A stretch of 48,908 bases of DNA from an uncultured Clostridia bacterium. GTDB lineage: Bacteria; Bacillota; Clostridia; TANB77; CAG-508. This document shows positions 17,493-25,487 of this stretch, piece by piece. The notes under the pieces were generated by a model. That model was given only the letters and a program-made list of their open reading frames with translations. It was not told where the DNA came from and made no database searches. The position numbers and the translations under genes were made by a program. Position 1 is the stretch's first letter, and every line of letters begins with the position of its first letter. The stretch covers positions 1 through 48,908 of the forward strand of contig CAJFII010000014.1 in assembly GCA_904381285.1 (NCBI GenBank), read 5' to 3'.

Positions 17493-17834
17493 CTATAATT
17501 TAAAAAAGTTATTAAAATAATTATGTATTTTTAAGATACGATTAAAATCTTGTTTACAACTCGAAACATAAATAATAAAAATTGAATCAGTCTCTTCAGA
17601 AATAAAATAAATAATTCTAAACACATTTCGATTTTTTTTATATAAAAGCTCTCGAAAATGTTTATCTGGTAATTCTGCAAAAGTTTTACCAAGGTAAGGC
17701 ATATCACCCAAATCATAAATATATTCATAAATTTTTTGAATTATTTGAATTGCATTTCTAGAGGAATAAATAGCTAGATATTCAAATAGACTATCAATAG
17801 ATTCATGAGCCATATCTGGCACTATAACTTTCAT
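17493..17834 (-). CDS. RelE/ParE-family toxin
   Basis: A 113-residue protein with the ParE/RelE layout: an N-terminal helix pair (SLFEYLAIYSSRNAIQIIQKIYEYI), a central GDMPYLGKTFAEL, then beta strands FRELLYKKNRNVFRIIYFI and a C-terminal strand. ParE toxins poison gyrase and RelE toxins cleave mRNA at the ribosome; the sequence alone does not decide between them. It overlaps the upstream antitoxin gene by 32 bases, the usual coupling. Confidence 0.75.
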   Translation of the reverse strand: MKVIVPDMAHESIDSLFEYLAIYSSRNAIQIIQKIYEYIYDLGDMPYLGKTFAELPDKHFRELLYKKNRNVFRIIYFISEETDSIFIIYVSSCKQDFNRILKIHNYFNNFFKL

Positions 17835-18039
17835 ACTTTTGCATCATCCTTTCCTTGGATTTTTCTACAGTCATTATATTACCTTTTCTTATATCTTCCA
17901 TGGATTTTGTTATTCCTATAAAAAGGTATAAATTATAAAGAGCATCTAAAAATGTTCCATCATCTGATTTAGATTTTTTTAGAAGTTCACTAATTTTTTC
18001 TAATTTAAATTGCTCTTCACTTTTCTGTTTATTTTTCAA
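17803..18039 (-). CDS. Probable antitoxin of the ParE/RelE-like pair
   Basis: A 78-residue, highly charged protein encoded immediately before and overlapping the toxin. Its C-terminal segment (GNIMTVEKSKERMMQKYESY) resembles the toxin-binding end of ParD/PHD-like antitoxins. No clear DNA-binding N-terminus is recognisable. The function is inferred mainly from position and size. Confidence 0.6.
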   Translation of the reverse strand: MKNKQKSEEQFKLEKISELLKKSKSDDGTFLDALYNLYLFIGITKSMEDIRKGNIMTVEKSKERMMQKYESYSARYGS

Positions 18040-18045
18040 TTAAAA

Positions 18046-18282
18046 TCACTTTCCTTTCTCTATATCAGTCTTATTCTTCTCAAAGATTTTAAAGTTATCA
18101 CATAATATATTATGAATAACTTCTTTATCTTCATCAGATAAGTCGTCAGTACCATAAGTATCAAAATATCTTTGAGTTACATCTTTTAATATTTCAAAAG
18201 TTTCTCTTTTATAAATTTCTTCTTGCAAATTATATGGTAAAGACTCAATAATTTTAACAAATTTTTCCCTAACTGGTGACAT
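18046..18282 (-). CDS. Small protein upstream of the toxin-antitoxin pair, unknown
   Basis: A 78-residue acidic protein starting at ATG 18282 (GGGAGG 6 bases upstream). It is predicted helical, with EKFVKIIESLPYNLQEEIYKR near the start. It ends 6 bases before the antitoxin start and so is probably co-transcribed as the first of three genes. It may be a third TA component or a transcriptional regulator; I recognise no domain. Confidence 0.6.
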   Translation of the reverse strand: MSPVREKFVKIIESLPYNLQEEIYKRETFEILKDVTQRYFDTYGTDDLSDEDKEVIHNILCDNFKIFEKNKTDIEKGK

Positions 18283-18346
18283 ATAAAACCTCCCTTCTTT
18301 AAAATTTTCTACCAAAAGTATACCACAAATTAATTTTAAATACTAT

Positions 18347-18378
18347 AAAATCACAAGATATTTAATATATTGTGATTT
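18347..18378 (-). terminator. Terminator downstream of the gene at 18389-18727
   Basis: AAAATCACAA and TTGTGATTTTA form a stem around an AT-rich loop. It separates this gene from the toxin-antitoxin trio. Confidence 0.75.
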
Positions 18379-18388
18379 TACAATTAAT

Positions 18389-18727
18389 TTATATTAAATT
18401 TATTATAATTCCCAAAACAGAAACAATAGCAAAAAATGCTGTCCATTTTTTTATTCTTTCATATTTCTTCTTTAGTTTTTTATTTGTAACTTCTAATTGT
18501 TTTGGCTTTTCCATACTAGAAATATAATTTGCTACAACAGATTCTGCCTCTTTAACGACGAAATCTTTTGAGTTTATTTTACCATACGCTGTTACTTTAA
18601 CATTTTCCTTTTTCTTGTCTATGTTTTTTATATTAATGTTTTCTTTTAATATAACTATTGCTTCCTCCACAATATTGGATGGTATATCCTTTAATACTAT
18701 TACATTTTTCATGTTCTCCATATTCAT
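18389..18727 (-). CDS. Hypothetical tail-anchored protein
   Basis: A 112-residue protein of no family I recognise. Residues 1-70 are predicted alternating strand and helix (NVIVLKDIPSNIVEEAIVIL), followed by a Lys-rich stretch (KKLKKKYERIKKW) and a single C-terminal hydrophobic helix (TAFFAIVSVLGIIINLI), so it is probably a tail-anchored inner-membrane protein. It follows yyaC. Its AGGAGG site partly overlaps a hairpin in the short gap between the two genes. Confidence 0.6.
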   Translation of the reverse strand: MNMENMKNVIVLKDIPSNIVEEAIVILKENINIKNIDKKKENVKVTAYGKINSKDFVVKEAESVVANYISSMEKPKQLEVTNKKLKKKYERIKKWTAFFAIVSVLGIIINLI

Positions 18728-18736
18728 ATGTACCTC

Positions 18737-18778
18737 CTAAAAATTGGTTATATATAAATTTTTTCCAATTTTTTTAGG
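18737..18778 (-). other. Hairpin overlapping the ribosome binding site of the 18727 gene
   Basis: On the minus strand CCTAAAAAAATTGG pairs with CCAATTTTTAGG, and the second arm runs into AGGAGG, the ribosome binding site of the gene starting at 18727. It may be a weak terminator after yyaC, a translational control element, or both. Confidence 0.45.
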
Positions 18779-18793
18779 AATATACATTTTTAT

Positions 18794-19339
18794 TTATCTA
18801 TATTTTATTACATTATAAATTCCCTCTGACGTAATATTTGCTAATTTTATTACAATATTTAATGATGTGTTTTGAAGTTCAGAAAAATTATATTTAGGTA
18901 TTTTATGATCTCTTGCTACAACACCTTTTATACTGATATCTCCTATTTCTAACATTTTTTTATTTGTACCTTTACCAAATTTCATTTTTGAATTTGTAAC
19001 AATAATTTTTCCTATATCATTTTTTACAGATAAAGCAGCATCAATAGCGATTACACATGGGTTTTCATACATGGTATATATTTTTTCAACTTCTTTATTT
19101 AGGTTATTTCCAGAAACCGGATTTTCTAAAGTACCAATAACTTTTATATTATTATATAAATTTTTAAACAAACTTTCTAACTTTCCTCCTACTAATGGTC
19201 CAAAAGCATCTCCTGTTATTTTATCTGAACCAACACACAAAAATATATAATCTGAAAAGACTTTATCATTTCTCAAATTATATATTTTTGTACTAAAATC
19301 ATTTACAAAATTATTATAAATATCGTTTGCTGTAAGCAT
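18794..19339 (-). CDS. yyaC: YyaC family spore protein (DUF1256)
   Basis: A 181-residue protein with the family core FLCVGSDKITGDAFGPLVG (about residues 27-45), then GTLENPV, IAIDAAL and a GDISIKGVV-type segment. YyaC/DUF1256 proteins are restricted to endospore formers, have a Gpr-like protease fold and belong to the forespore programme. The start ATG 19339 follows AGAGGTGAGAGA; an upstream in-frame ATG at 19360 is less likely. It supports a spore-forming host. Confidence 0.82.
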   Translation of the reverse strand: MLTANDIYNNFVNDFSTKIYNLRNDKVFSDYIFLCVGSDKITGDAFGPLVGGKLESLFKNLYNNIKVIGTLENPVSGNNLNKEVEKIYTMYENPCVIAIDAALSVKNDIGKIIVTNSKMKFGKGTNKKMLEIGDISIKGVVARDHKIPKYNFSELQNTSLNIVIKLANITSEGIYNVIKYR

Positions 19340-19392
19340 TCTCTCACCTCTAATAGACATTATATCTTTTAAACTATATGCAATTTTTTGTA

Positions 19393-19644
19393 CTAATATT
19401 CTTTCTTACTTGGAGCAATAATAATATTAATATTATCATCTTTTGCATACTTTTTTATAATATCACTTGAGAAGCTAGCAACTTCATTAGATAAAATTAT
19501 AGTACTATATTTATTGTTTACAAGTTCATTAAGTTTATCATCTGTTTGTTCTAAATCTTCAATTTCATAAACATCTAGACCCAAATTCTTTTGAAACTTA
19601 AAACTCCTATTATCATTTTTTGCTTTTAACCAAGAAACTTTCAT
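19393..19644 (-). CDS. Small hypothetical protein between topB and yyaC
   Basis: An 83-residue protein with the start ATG 19644 (GGTGATAT upstream). The pattern of a short strand, a helix, then TIILSNEVASFSSDIIKKYA and a final strand NIIIAPSKK recalls the small Rossmann-like fold of V-type ATPase subunit F, but no other ATPase genes are present, so this is only a resemblance. Probably co-transcribed with topB and yyaC. Confidence 0.5.
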   Translation of the reverse strand: MKVSWLKAKNDNRSFKFQKNLGLDVYEIEDLEQTDDKLNELVNNKYSTIILSNEVASFSSDIIKKYAKDDNINIIIAPSKKEY

Positions 19645-19703
19645 ATATATCACCATTATTATATTTTCTTTTTTTTAGAAAATTATTCTTATTTTTATAT
19701 GTT

Positions 19704-19741
19704 AAAAGTCTTAAATGACTTATAATTCATTTAAGACTTTT
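19704..19741. terminator. Terminator hairpin at the end of topB
   Basis: AAAAGTCTTAAATGA (19704-19718) pairs perfectly with TCATTTAAGACTTTT (19727-19741), just overlapping the topB stop codon. Confidence 0.85.
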
Positions 19742-21695
19742 ACATATTTACAACTAGCTTATTAAATTTTGATTTTATATAATTTTTTAATTTTCCCATG
19801 AATTCATCAGATTTAATTTCCTTTTTTGAAACCATATCCAATCCTTTTTCCCAACTAGCCGTTAATTTTGGATTTAACATGTCTGGCATAGATAACTTTA
19901 CAACATCATAAATAATTTCACCGAAATTAGTTGGTGTAATTATTTGTGTTTTTTGGTTAATTTCTATGTATTTTATTTTTTCTAACTTTTTTATAATTTC
20001 TGCCCTTGTTGCACTTGTACCTATTCCAGCTCCTTTTATTTGTTCTCTTAATTCTTCATCTTCAATTAATTTTCCTGCATTTTCCATTGCAAGTATAATA
20101 GAACCAGAATTATATCTTGAAGGTGGACTTGTTTCAGAATCTTTTGTTTCAAAATTTAATATTTCAATTTCCTGACCCTTTTTTAATGTATTTAATATTT
20201 CTAAATTATTTTGTTCTTGTTTTTTTGTATCTTCATTTTCTTTACTATCCGTTTTATCCTGTGATGTATTTACTTGTTTCTCCTTTAGTACTTCTAAATA
20301 CCCAAGTTTTGTACACACTTTTCCACTTGTGTTAAAAACTTCTTCATCAATTTTTACAGTAACTGAAATTTTGTTAAATTCTGCTGGTGGATAGAATATT
20401 GCAATAAACCTTTTTACAATAACTTTATATATTTGTTTGTGCAAATCTGGTAATTTGTCAAAATTCTCATATCCCTGTCCTGTTGGAATAATGGCATAAT
20501 GATCTGTAATTTTTGAATCATTTACATACTTTGTTTTTATTAAATTAGTAGAATACTTTTCTTGTATCATTTTAGCTATATGTTCTTGTACTTCTTCATC
20601 TTTGTATCCTTTAACAATTCCATTTAAATTTTTAGAAATTTCCTTTGCAACAGCTGTTGATAGAACTCTTGCATCTGTTCTTGGATATGTTACTAATTTC
20701 TTTTCATATAACTCTTGTATAATTTCTAGTGTTTCATCTGGTTTTATTTTAAATCTCTTTGTACATTCGTTTTGAATTTCTGCTAAATTAAATAAAAGAG
20801 GTGCATTTTCTTTTTGTTTAGATTTTTTTATTTCTTCTATTTTGGCTGTTTTATCTTTTAGACTCATAATAAAATCTTTAGCATCTTTTTCATTTTTAAA
20901 GCCTGATTCATTATATAATTTAGGAGAATTCCACATTTTTGATTTTTCATTTGCTTTCCATTCTGCTTTAAAAAAATTATTTTCTTCTCCAAACTCACCA
21001 ACAATTTTATAGTACTTCGTTTTTACAAAATTTCTTATTTCTCTTTCTCTTGAAACAATCATTCCAAGTACACATGTCATTACACGTCCAACAGAAATAG
21101 AAGCTCTATCTTGTCCTATTTCTTTTGCAACACGTCTTCCATAAATTATTGATAATAACCTTGAAAAATTAATTCCAATTAAATAATCTTCTTTTGCCCT
21201 CAAATATGCTGCATCAGCTAAGCTATCATATTCTGATAAATCTTTTGCTTCTTTAATTCCTCTTGATATTTCTTCTTCTGTTTGTGAATCTATCCAAACT
21301 CGTTTCATTTTTGCTTTTGGGTTAGGCTTCGCCATCATAAATACTAATCTCTGAATATACTCTCCTTCTCTTCCAGAGTCTCCTGCATTATATATTTCTT
21401 CTACATCTTCCCTTTGCAATAATTGTTTAACAACATTAAATTGATTTTGAACCTGTGGTATTATTTCATACTTCCATTCTTCTGGAATAAAAGGCAATGT
21501 ATCTAGTCTCCAAACCTTCAATTTTTCATCATATTTTTCTGGATAGCTCATAGTAACTAAATGTCCAACACACCATGTTATTATCCAATCATTTGATTCC
21601 AAATATCCATTTTTTCTATTTGTATTAATCTTCAAAGCCTTTGCAAACTCCATTGCAACTGACGGTTTTTCTGTAATTATTAATTTCTTTGACAT
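19740..21695 (-). CDS. topB: DNA topoisomerase III (type IA)
   Basis: A 651-residue type IA topoisomerase. The N-terminal Toprim domain starts MSKKLIITEKPSVA and includes YNAGDSGREGE (acidic metal site). The active-site Tyr is in KLVTYPRTDARVL. The C-terminal part has GIGTSATRAEII and lacks the Zn-finger Cys clusters of TopA, as expected for TopB. It relaxes and decatenates DNA by cutting one strand. A charged low-complexity insert (DSKENEDTKKQEQN) lies near residue 480. The start is ATG 21695, with AAAGGAAGAATAAAT upstream. Confidence 0.93.
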   Translation of the reverse strand: MSKKLIITEKPSVAMEFAKALKINTNRKNGYLESNDWIITWCVGHLVTMSYPEKYDEKLKVWRLDTLPFIPEEWKYEIIPQVQNQFNVVKQLLQREDVEEIYNAGDSGREGEYIQRLVFMMAKPNPKAKMKRVWIDSQTEEEISRGIKEAKDLSEYDSLADAAYLRAKEDYLIGINFSRLLSIIYGRRVAKEIGQDRASISVGRVMTCVLGMIVSREREIRNFVKTKYYKIVGEFGEENNFFKAEWKANEKSKMWNSPKLYNESGFKNEKDAKDFIMSLKDKTAKIEEIKKSKQKENAPLLFNLAEIQNECTKRFKIKPDETLEIIQELYEKKLVTYPRTDARVLSTAVAKEISKNLNGIVKGYKDEEVQEHIAKMIQEKYSTNLIKTKYVNDSKITDHYAIIPTGQGYENFDKLPDLHKQIYKVIVKRFIAIFYPPAEFNKISVTVKIDEEVFNTSGKVCTKLGYLEVLKEKQVNTSQDKTDSKENEDTKKQEQNNLEILNTLKKGQEIEILNFETKDSETSPPSRYNSGSIILAMENAGKLIEDEELREQIKGAGIGTSATRAEIIKKLEKIKYIEINQKTQIITPTNFGEIIYDVVKLSMPDMLNPKLTASWEKGLDMVSKKEIKSDEFMGKLKNYIKSKFNKLVVNM

Positions 21696-21711
21696 ATTTA
21701 TTCTTCCTTTA

Positions 21712-21742
21712 ATGAACTTTAGGGACGTTCCTTAAAGTTCAT
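21712..21742 (+). repeat. Dispersed 27-base palindrome, copy 2
   Basis: GAACTTTA-GGGA-cgt-TCCT-TAAAGTTC at 21714-21740, the exact reverse complement of copies 1 and 3, with a further AT/AT flank pair. It lies between topB and the lipoprotein gene. Confidence 0.88.
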
Positions 21743-21889
21743 GTGTTTTATGTTTGATACAATTATTTGTTATTCAGTTAACAAGTATAATTATTATATC
21801 TCATCTTCTGGTTTTGTCAAATCTTTTACAATATAATGTAAAAAAAGGAATGTACAATAACTTATTCGTCATTATACACTCCTCCCTCT

Positions 21890-22294
21890 TCATTCTCTTG
21901 TAAGTGTGAAATAGTATTCATCACTATTTTCTAATGTTACTCTTGTTTCAAATGTTTTTCCCTTTGGAATATATATTTCATAAGAGCAAGCATAATTAGG
22001 CAATTTAGAAAAGCAAAATTCTACATCTTCATTCATATAATATCCATCTTTATCAAAATATGCATCTTGTGTAACAGATGATATTTTACTTCCTGTTGAT
22101 GTAATACTAATCTTCGCCTTTCTACCTATTATTACATCTTGTACTTGCTCCTTTACAAGAGTAATTTCATAATTTTCATCTTCTGTAATAATTTCTACAC
22201 TTACATTTTCTGTCATAATTTGATTGTTTTCTTTACCACTGCATCCAGCAATAAATATTACAATTATTATACATGCTACAATTATCCGTTTCAT
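21890..22294 (-). CDS. Small lipoprotein of unknown function
   Basis: A 134-residue protein with a classic lipoprotein signal: a basic start MKR, a hydrophobic core and lipobox IAGC at about residues 15-18, then a beta-rich soluble domain (EITLVKEQVQDVIIGRKAKI, SCYEIYIPKGKTF-like segments). No family recognised. Codon 3 is CGG followed by A (AAA-CGG-ATA). Read normally it gives the expected Arg of a signal peptide; a +1 shift would give GGA and then UAA at once. The gene is bracketed by inverted palindrome copies 2 and 3, so it may have moved as a unit. Confidence 0.75.
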   Translation of the reverse strand: MKRIIVACIIIVIFIAGCSGKENNQIMTENVSVEIITEDENYEITLVKEQVQDVIIGRKAKISITSTGSKISSVTQDAYFDKDGYYMNEDVEFCFSKLPNYACSYEIYIPKGKTFETRVTLENSDEYYFTLTRE

Positions 22295-22426
22295 GTTTCC
22301 TCCCTGTCATTATTTAAAAACACAAACAATGATTTTGCTCAAAACTTATGGATAGAGCTCTCCAATTTAAATATAATTATACTATCTTTTTACTTAAATT
22401 ACAATATATTCTATATATTCAATGTA

Positions 22427-22455
22427 TGAACTTTAAGGAACGTCCCTAAAGTTCA
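22427..22455 (-). repeat. Dispersed 27-base palindrome, copy 3
   Basis: Identical in its 27-base core (22428-22454) to copy 1 and inverted relative to copy 2. It lies between the lipoprotein gene and leuS. Confidence 0.88.
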
Positions 22456-22550
22456 AAAGTTAATCTATTTTTCAATTTTTTCTTTATTTTTCCTTTATTT
22501 TGTTATATAATTAGCATACTTATAAAAATTTTTAAAAAGGATTGATGTAT

Positions 22551-24947
22551 ATGTCATACAATTTTAGAGAAGTAGAAAAAAAATGGCAAGATTACTGGGA
22601 TGAGCACAAAACTTTCTATACTGATGTTTGGGATTTTTCTAAGCCTAAATATTATGCTTTAGATATGTTTCCTTACCCTTCTGGTCAAGGTTTACATGTT
22701 GGTCATCCAGAAGGTTATACTGCAACAGATATTGTTTGTAGAATGAAAAGAATGCAGGGTTATAATGTTCTTCATCCCATGGGTTGGGACGCTTTTGGTC
22801 TTCCTGCTGAACAGTATGCTATTAAGACAGGAAAACATCCATATGGATTTACCTTAAATAATATTGCTACTTTTAAAAGACAATTGAAAATGCTTGGTTT
22901 TTCTTTCGATTGGGATAAAGAAGTTTCTACAGCTGATCCAAACTTTTATAAATGGACACAATGGATTTTCAAGCAATTATATAATGATGGATATGCAAAA
23001 CTAATAGACATGCCTGTTAATTGGTGTGAGGAATTAGGTACAGTTCTTTCTAATGATGAAGTTATTAATGGAAAAAGTGAACGTGGTGGATATCCAGTTA
23101 TTAGAAAGAATATGAAACAATGGGTATTAGATATTCCAAAATACGCAGAAGTTCTATTAAATGGTTTAGATGAAATTGACTGGCCAGAGTCTACAAAAGA
23201 AATACAAAGAAACTGGATTGGAAAATCTGTTGGTGCAGAAGTTAACTTTAAAATAGATAAATTTGATGATTTAACCTTTAAAGTATTTACAACAAGACCT
23301 GATACTTTATTTGGTGCTACTTATTGTGTTCTTGCACCAGAACATGAATTAGTTGAGAAAATTACAACTTCTGATAAAAAGGATGATGTTGCAAATTATA
23401 TAAAAATGGCAGCATCTAAATCAGACTTAGAAAGAACTGAATTAAATAAAGAAAAAACTGGTGTATTTACAGGTGCATATGCTATAAATCCTGTTAATAA
23501 TAAAAAAATACCTATTTGGATTTCAGATTATGTTTTAGCAACATATGGCACTGGTGCAATTATGGCTGTTCCAGCGCATGACGAAAGAGATTATGAATTT
23601 GCTACCAAATTTGGAATTGAAATTATACCAGTTCTAGATGGTGGAGATATACAAAAAGAAGCCTTTGTAGGTGATGGTGCTCATATTAATTCAGACTTTT
23701 TAAATGGATTAAATAAAGAAGATGCTATTAATAAAATGAATTCTTGGTTAGAAGAGAATAAAATTGGAGAAAAGAAAGTAAATTATAAATTAAGAGAATG
23801 GATTTTTGCAAGACAAAGATATTGGGGAGAACCTATTCCAATTATACATTTTGAAGATGGAATGCAAGTTTTAGATGATGATGAACTTCCTCTTGTTCTT
23901 CCAGAGCTTGGAGATTATAGTCCTTCAAAAACTGGAGCATCTCCACTTGATAAAGCTACAGATTGGGTAAATGTTTATAGAAATGGAAAACATGGTAAAA
24001 GAGAAACATCCACAATGCCTGGTTCTGCTGGTTCTAGTTGGTATTTCTTACGCTACATCGACCCTCATAACGAAAAAGAATTTGCAAATATTGAATTATT
24101 AAAACATTGGATGCCAGTAGATTTATATATGGGTGGTCCTGAACATGCTGTTGGACACTTATTATATTCAAGATTTTGGAATAATTATTTGTATAACAAA
24201 GGATTAGTTCCTGTAAAAGAACCATTTGCCAAACTTCGCCATCAAGGTATGATACTTGGTTCTAATGGTGAAAAAATGAGCAAATCTAAAGGAAATGTAA
24301 TTAATCCTGATGATATGGTTAATCAATATGGTGCAGATGCTTTAAGAATTTACGAAATGTTTATGGGTCCAATTGATGCTGCAAAACCTTGGGACCCAAA
24401 TGGAATTGAAGGTTCTAAGAAATTTATTGATAGGGTTTGGAGATTATATACTGAAACTGATAAAATACAAGATGAAGAAAATCCTGAGCTTGACAAAGTA
24501 TTCCACTATACAGTTAAAAAAGTAACACATGATTATGAGAATATGGAATTTAATACAGCAATCAGTCAAATGATGATATTTATTAATACAGTATATAAAA
24601 CTGACGTATTTCCTAAAGAATATGCACGTGCTTTTCTACAACTTTTAAATCCTGTTGCACCCCATATTACTGAGGAATTGTGGAGTACTGTTTTAGGTAA
24701 TAATGAATCTATTACATATAGTACTTGGCCAACATATGATGAAACAAAAATAGTTGAAGATACCTTTAATCTACCAATTCAAGTCAATGGTAAACTAAGA
24801 GCTACAATTAATATTGAATATGATTTACCAGAAGAAAAGATTAAAACATTAGTACATGAAAAAATATCTTCTTATTTAGAAGGAAAAAATATTGTAAAAG
24901 AAATATACGTAAAAAATAAAATTTATAATATTGTTATAAAAGTATAA
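22551..24947 (+). CDS. leuS: Leucyl-tRNA synthetase
   Basis: A 798-residue class I synthetase. The HIGH-type motif is HVGH within [19 protein letters not shown] (about residue 50). The connective peptide 1 editing domain contains [18 protein letters not shown] and the [18 protein letters not shown] segment. KMSKS is in [16 protein letters not shown], and an anticodon-binding and C-terminal domain follow. The editing Asp (HDERD) is present. It charges tRNA-Leu and hydrolyses mischarged tRNA. ATG 22551 is chosen (AAAGGA 9 bases upstream) over ATG 22545 and TTG 22542. The gap upstream is too short for a T-box, which is unusual for a clostridial synthetase. Confidence 0.96.
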   Translation: MSYNFREVEKKWQDYWDEHKTFYTDVWDFSKPKYYALDMFPYPSGQGLHVGHPEGYTATDIVCRMKRMQGYNVLHPMGWDAFGLPAEQYAIKTGKHPYGFTLNNIATFKRQLKMLGFSFDWDKEVSTADPNFYKWTQWIFKQLYNDGYAKLIDMPVNWCEELGTVLSNDEVINGKSERGGYPVIRKNMKQWVLDIPKYAEVLLNGLDEIDWPESTKEIQRNWIGKSVGAEVNFKIDKFDDLTFKVFTTRPDTLFGATYCVLAPEHELVEKITTSDKKDDVANYIKMAASKSDLERTELNKEKTGVFTGAYAINPVNNKKIPIWISDYVLATYGTGAIMAVPAHDERDYEFATKFGIEIIPVLDGGDIQKEAFVGDGAHINSDFLNGLNKEDAINKMNSWLEENKIGEKKVNYKLREWIFARQRYWGEPIPIIHFEDGMQVLDDDELPLVLPELGDYSPSKTGASPLDKATDWVNVYRNGKHGKRETSTMPGSAGSSWYFLRYIDPHNEKEFANIELLKHWMPVDLYMGGPEHAVGHLLYSRFWNNYLYNKGLVPVKEPFAKLRHQGMILGSNGEKMSKSKGNVINPDDMVNQYGADALRIYEMFMGPIDAAKPWDPNGIEGSKKFIDRVWRLYTETDKIQDEENPELDKVFHYTVKKVTHDYENMEFNTAISQMMIFINTVYKTDVFPKEYARAFLQLLNPVAPHITEELWSTVLGNNESITYSTWPTYDETKIVEDTFNLPIQVNGKLRATINIEYDLPEEKIKTLVHEKISSYLEGKNIVKEIYVKNKIYNIVIKV

Positions 24948-24960
24948 TACATACGATTAA

Positions 24961-24985
24961 GTGGCGAAGGGAATCCCTTCGCCAC
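24961..24985. terminator. GC-rich hairpin between leuS and the downstream gene
   Basis: GTGGCGAAGGG, loop AAT, CCCTTCGCCAC: a perfect 11-base stem between convergent genes. No T run follows, so termination would rest on the stem alone. Its composition matches the foreign-looking segment that starts here. Confidence 0.65.
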
Positions 24986-24993
24986 CGTCCAAA

Positions 24994-25341
24994 CTACGCC
25001 ACCTCGAAGAAGGTATAGTAGTAGGTCAAAAAAGCCGGCTCTTTGCATTTTGCTTCCAGATATTTTTCGAAATATATCACATCCTTATGTTTCATTTCAA
25101 GTTTTTCGAAGAATATCCGGTTTGCCTTGCTTGTATCAGTTTCCAGTGCCATCTTTTTTAGATTTGCATAACCTTTAACTCGAAGTTTTCCTCCGGCATA
25201 GACCACATTAAATGCCATCAGAAATTTCAGAAATTCTATCTCGTCTTTCCGTATGTCTTTCTTTTTTCTCCTTCCTTCTACTAGTAGCTCCTCACTTAAC
25301 AGACAAAGTCTATCAGAGTTTTGGTAAATAAAGTCTCGCAT
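24994..25341 (-). CDS. Hypothetical protein, foreign-looking codon use
   Basis: A 115-residue charged, mostly helical protein with no family I recognise. It uses codons rare in the rest of the window (CGA, GCC, GGC, CTC) and two in-frame CGG codons (in DIRKDE and ANRIFF) that must be read as Arg, because a +1 shift would soon hit stops. The start ATG 25341 follows AAAGGAGAG. With the next gene and two GC-rich hairpins it forms a block of higher GC than both flanks, suggesting recent transfer. Confidence 0.6.
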   Translation of the reverse strand: MRDFIYQNSDRLCLLSEELLVEGRRKKKDIRKDEIEFLKFLMAFNVVYAGGKLRVKGYANLKKMALETDTSKANRIFFEKLEMKHKDVIYFEKYLEAKCKEPAFLTYYYTFFEVA

Positions 25342-25445
25342 GTCTTTTTCTCTCCTTTTGTATTTTTGGACTAATGCTTAATTTTGCATCTAATATTATT
25401 ATAACACAAAAGTTTACTTTTTCCAATATCTGTATTTATTATACG

Positions 25446-25474
25446 AAAAGTCCCCACCAGAAGCTCTGGTGGGG
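25446..25474 (-). terminator. Terminator of the triplicated-domain gene
   Basis: CCCCACCAGA and TCTGGTGGGG form a perfect stem around a short loop, followed on the minus strand by ACTTTTC. Confidence 0.8.
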
Positions 25475-25487
25475 ATAAAAGGTTTAA

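Noticed and set aside
19393..19644. V-type ATPase subunit F
   Set aside because: Only a faint fold-like pattern and no other ATPase genes nearby.
22295..22550. T-box leader for leuS
   Set aside because: No AG-bulge, T-box sequence or terminator was found, and the gap is too short and partly occupied by the palindrome.
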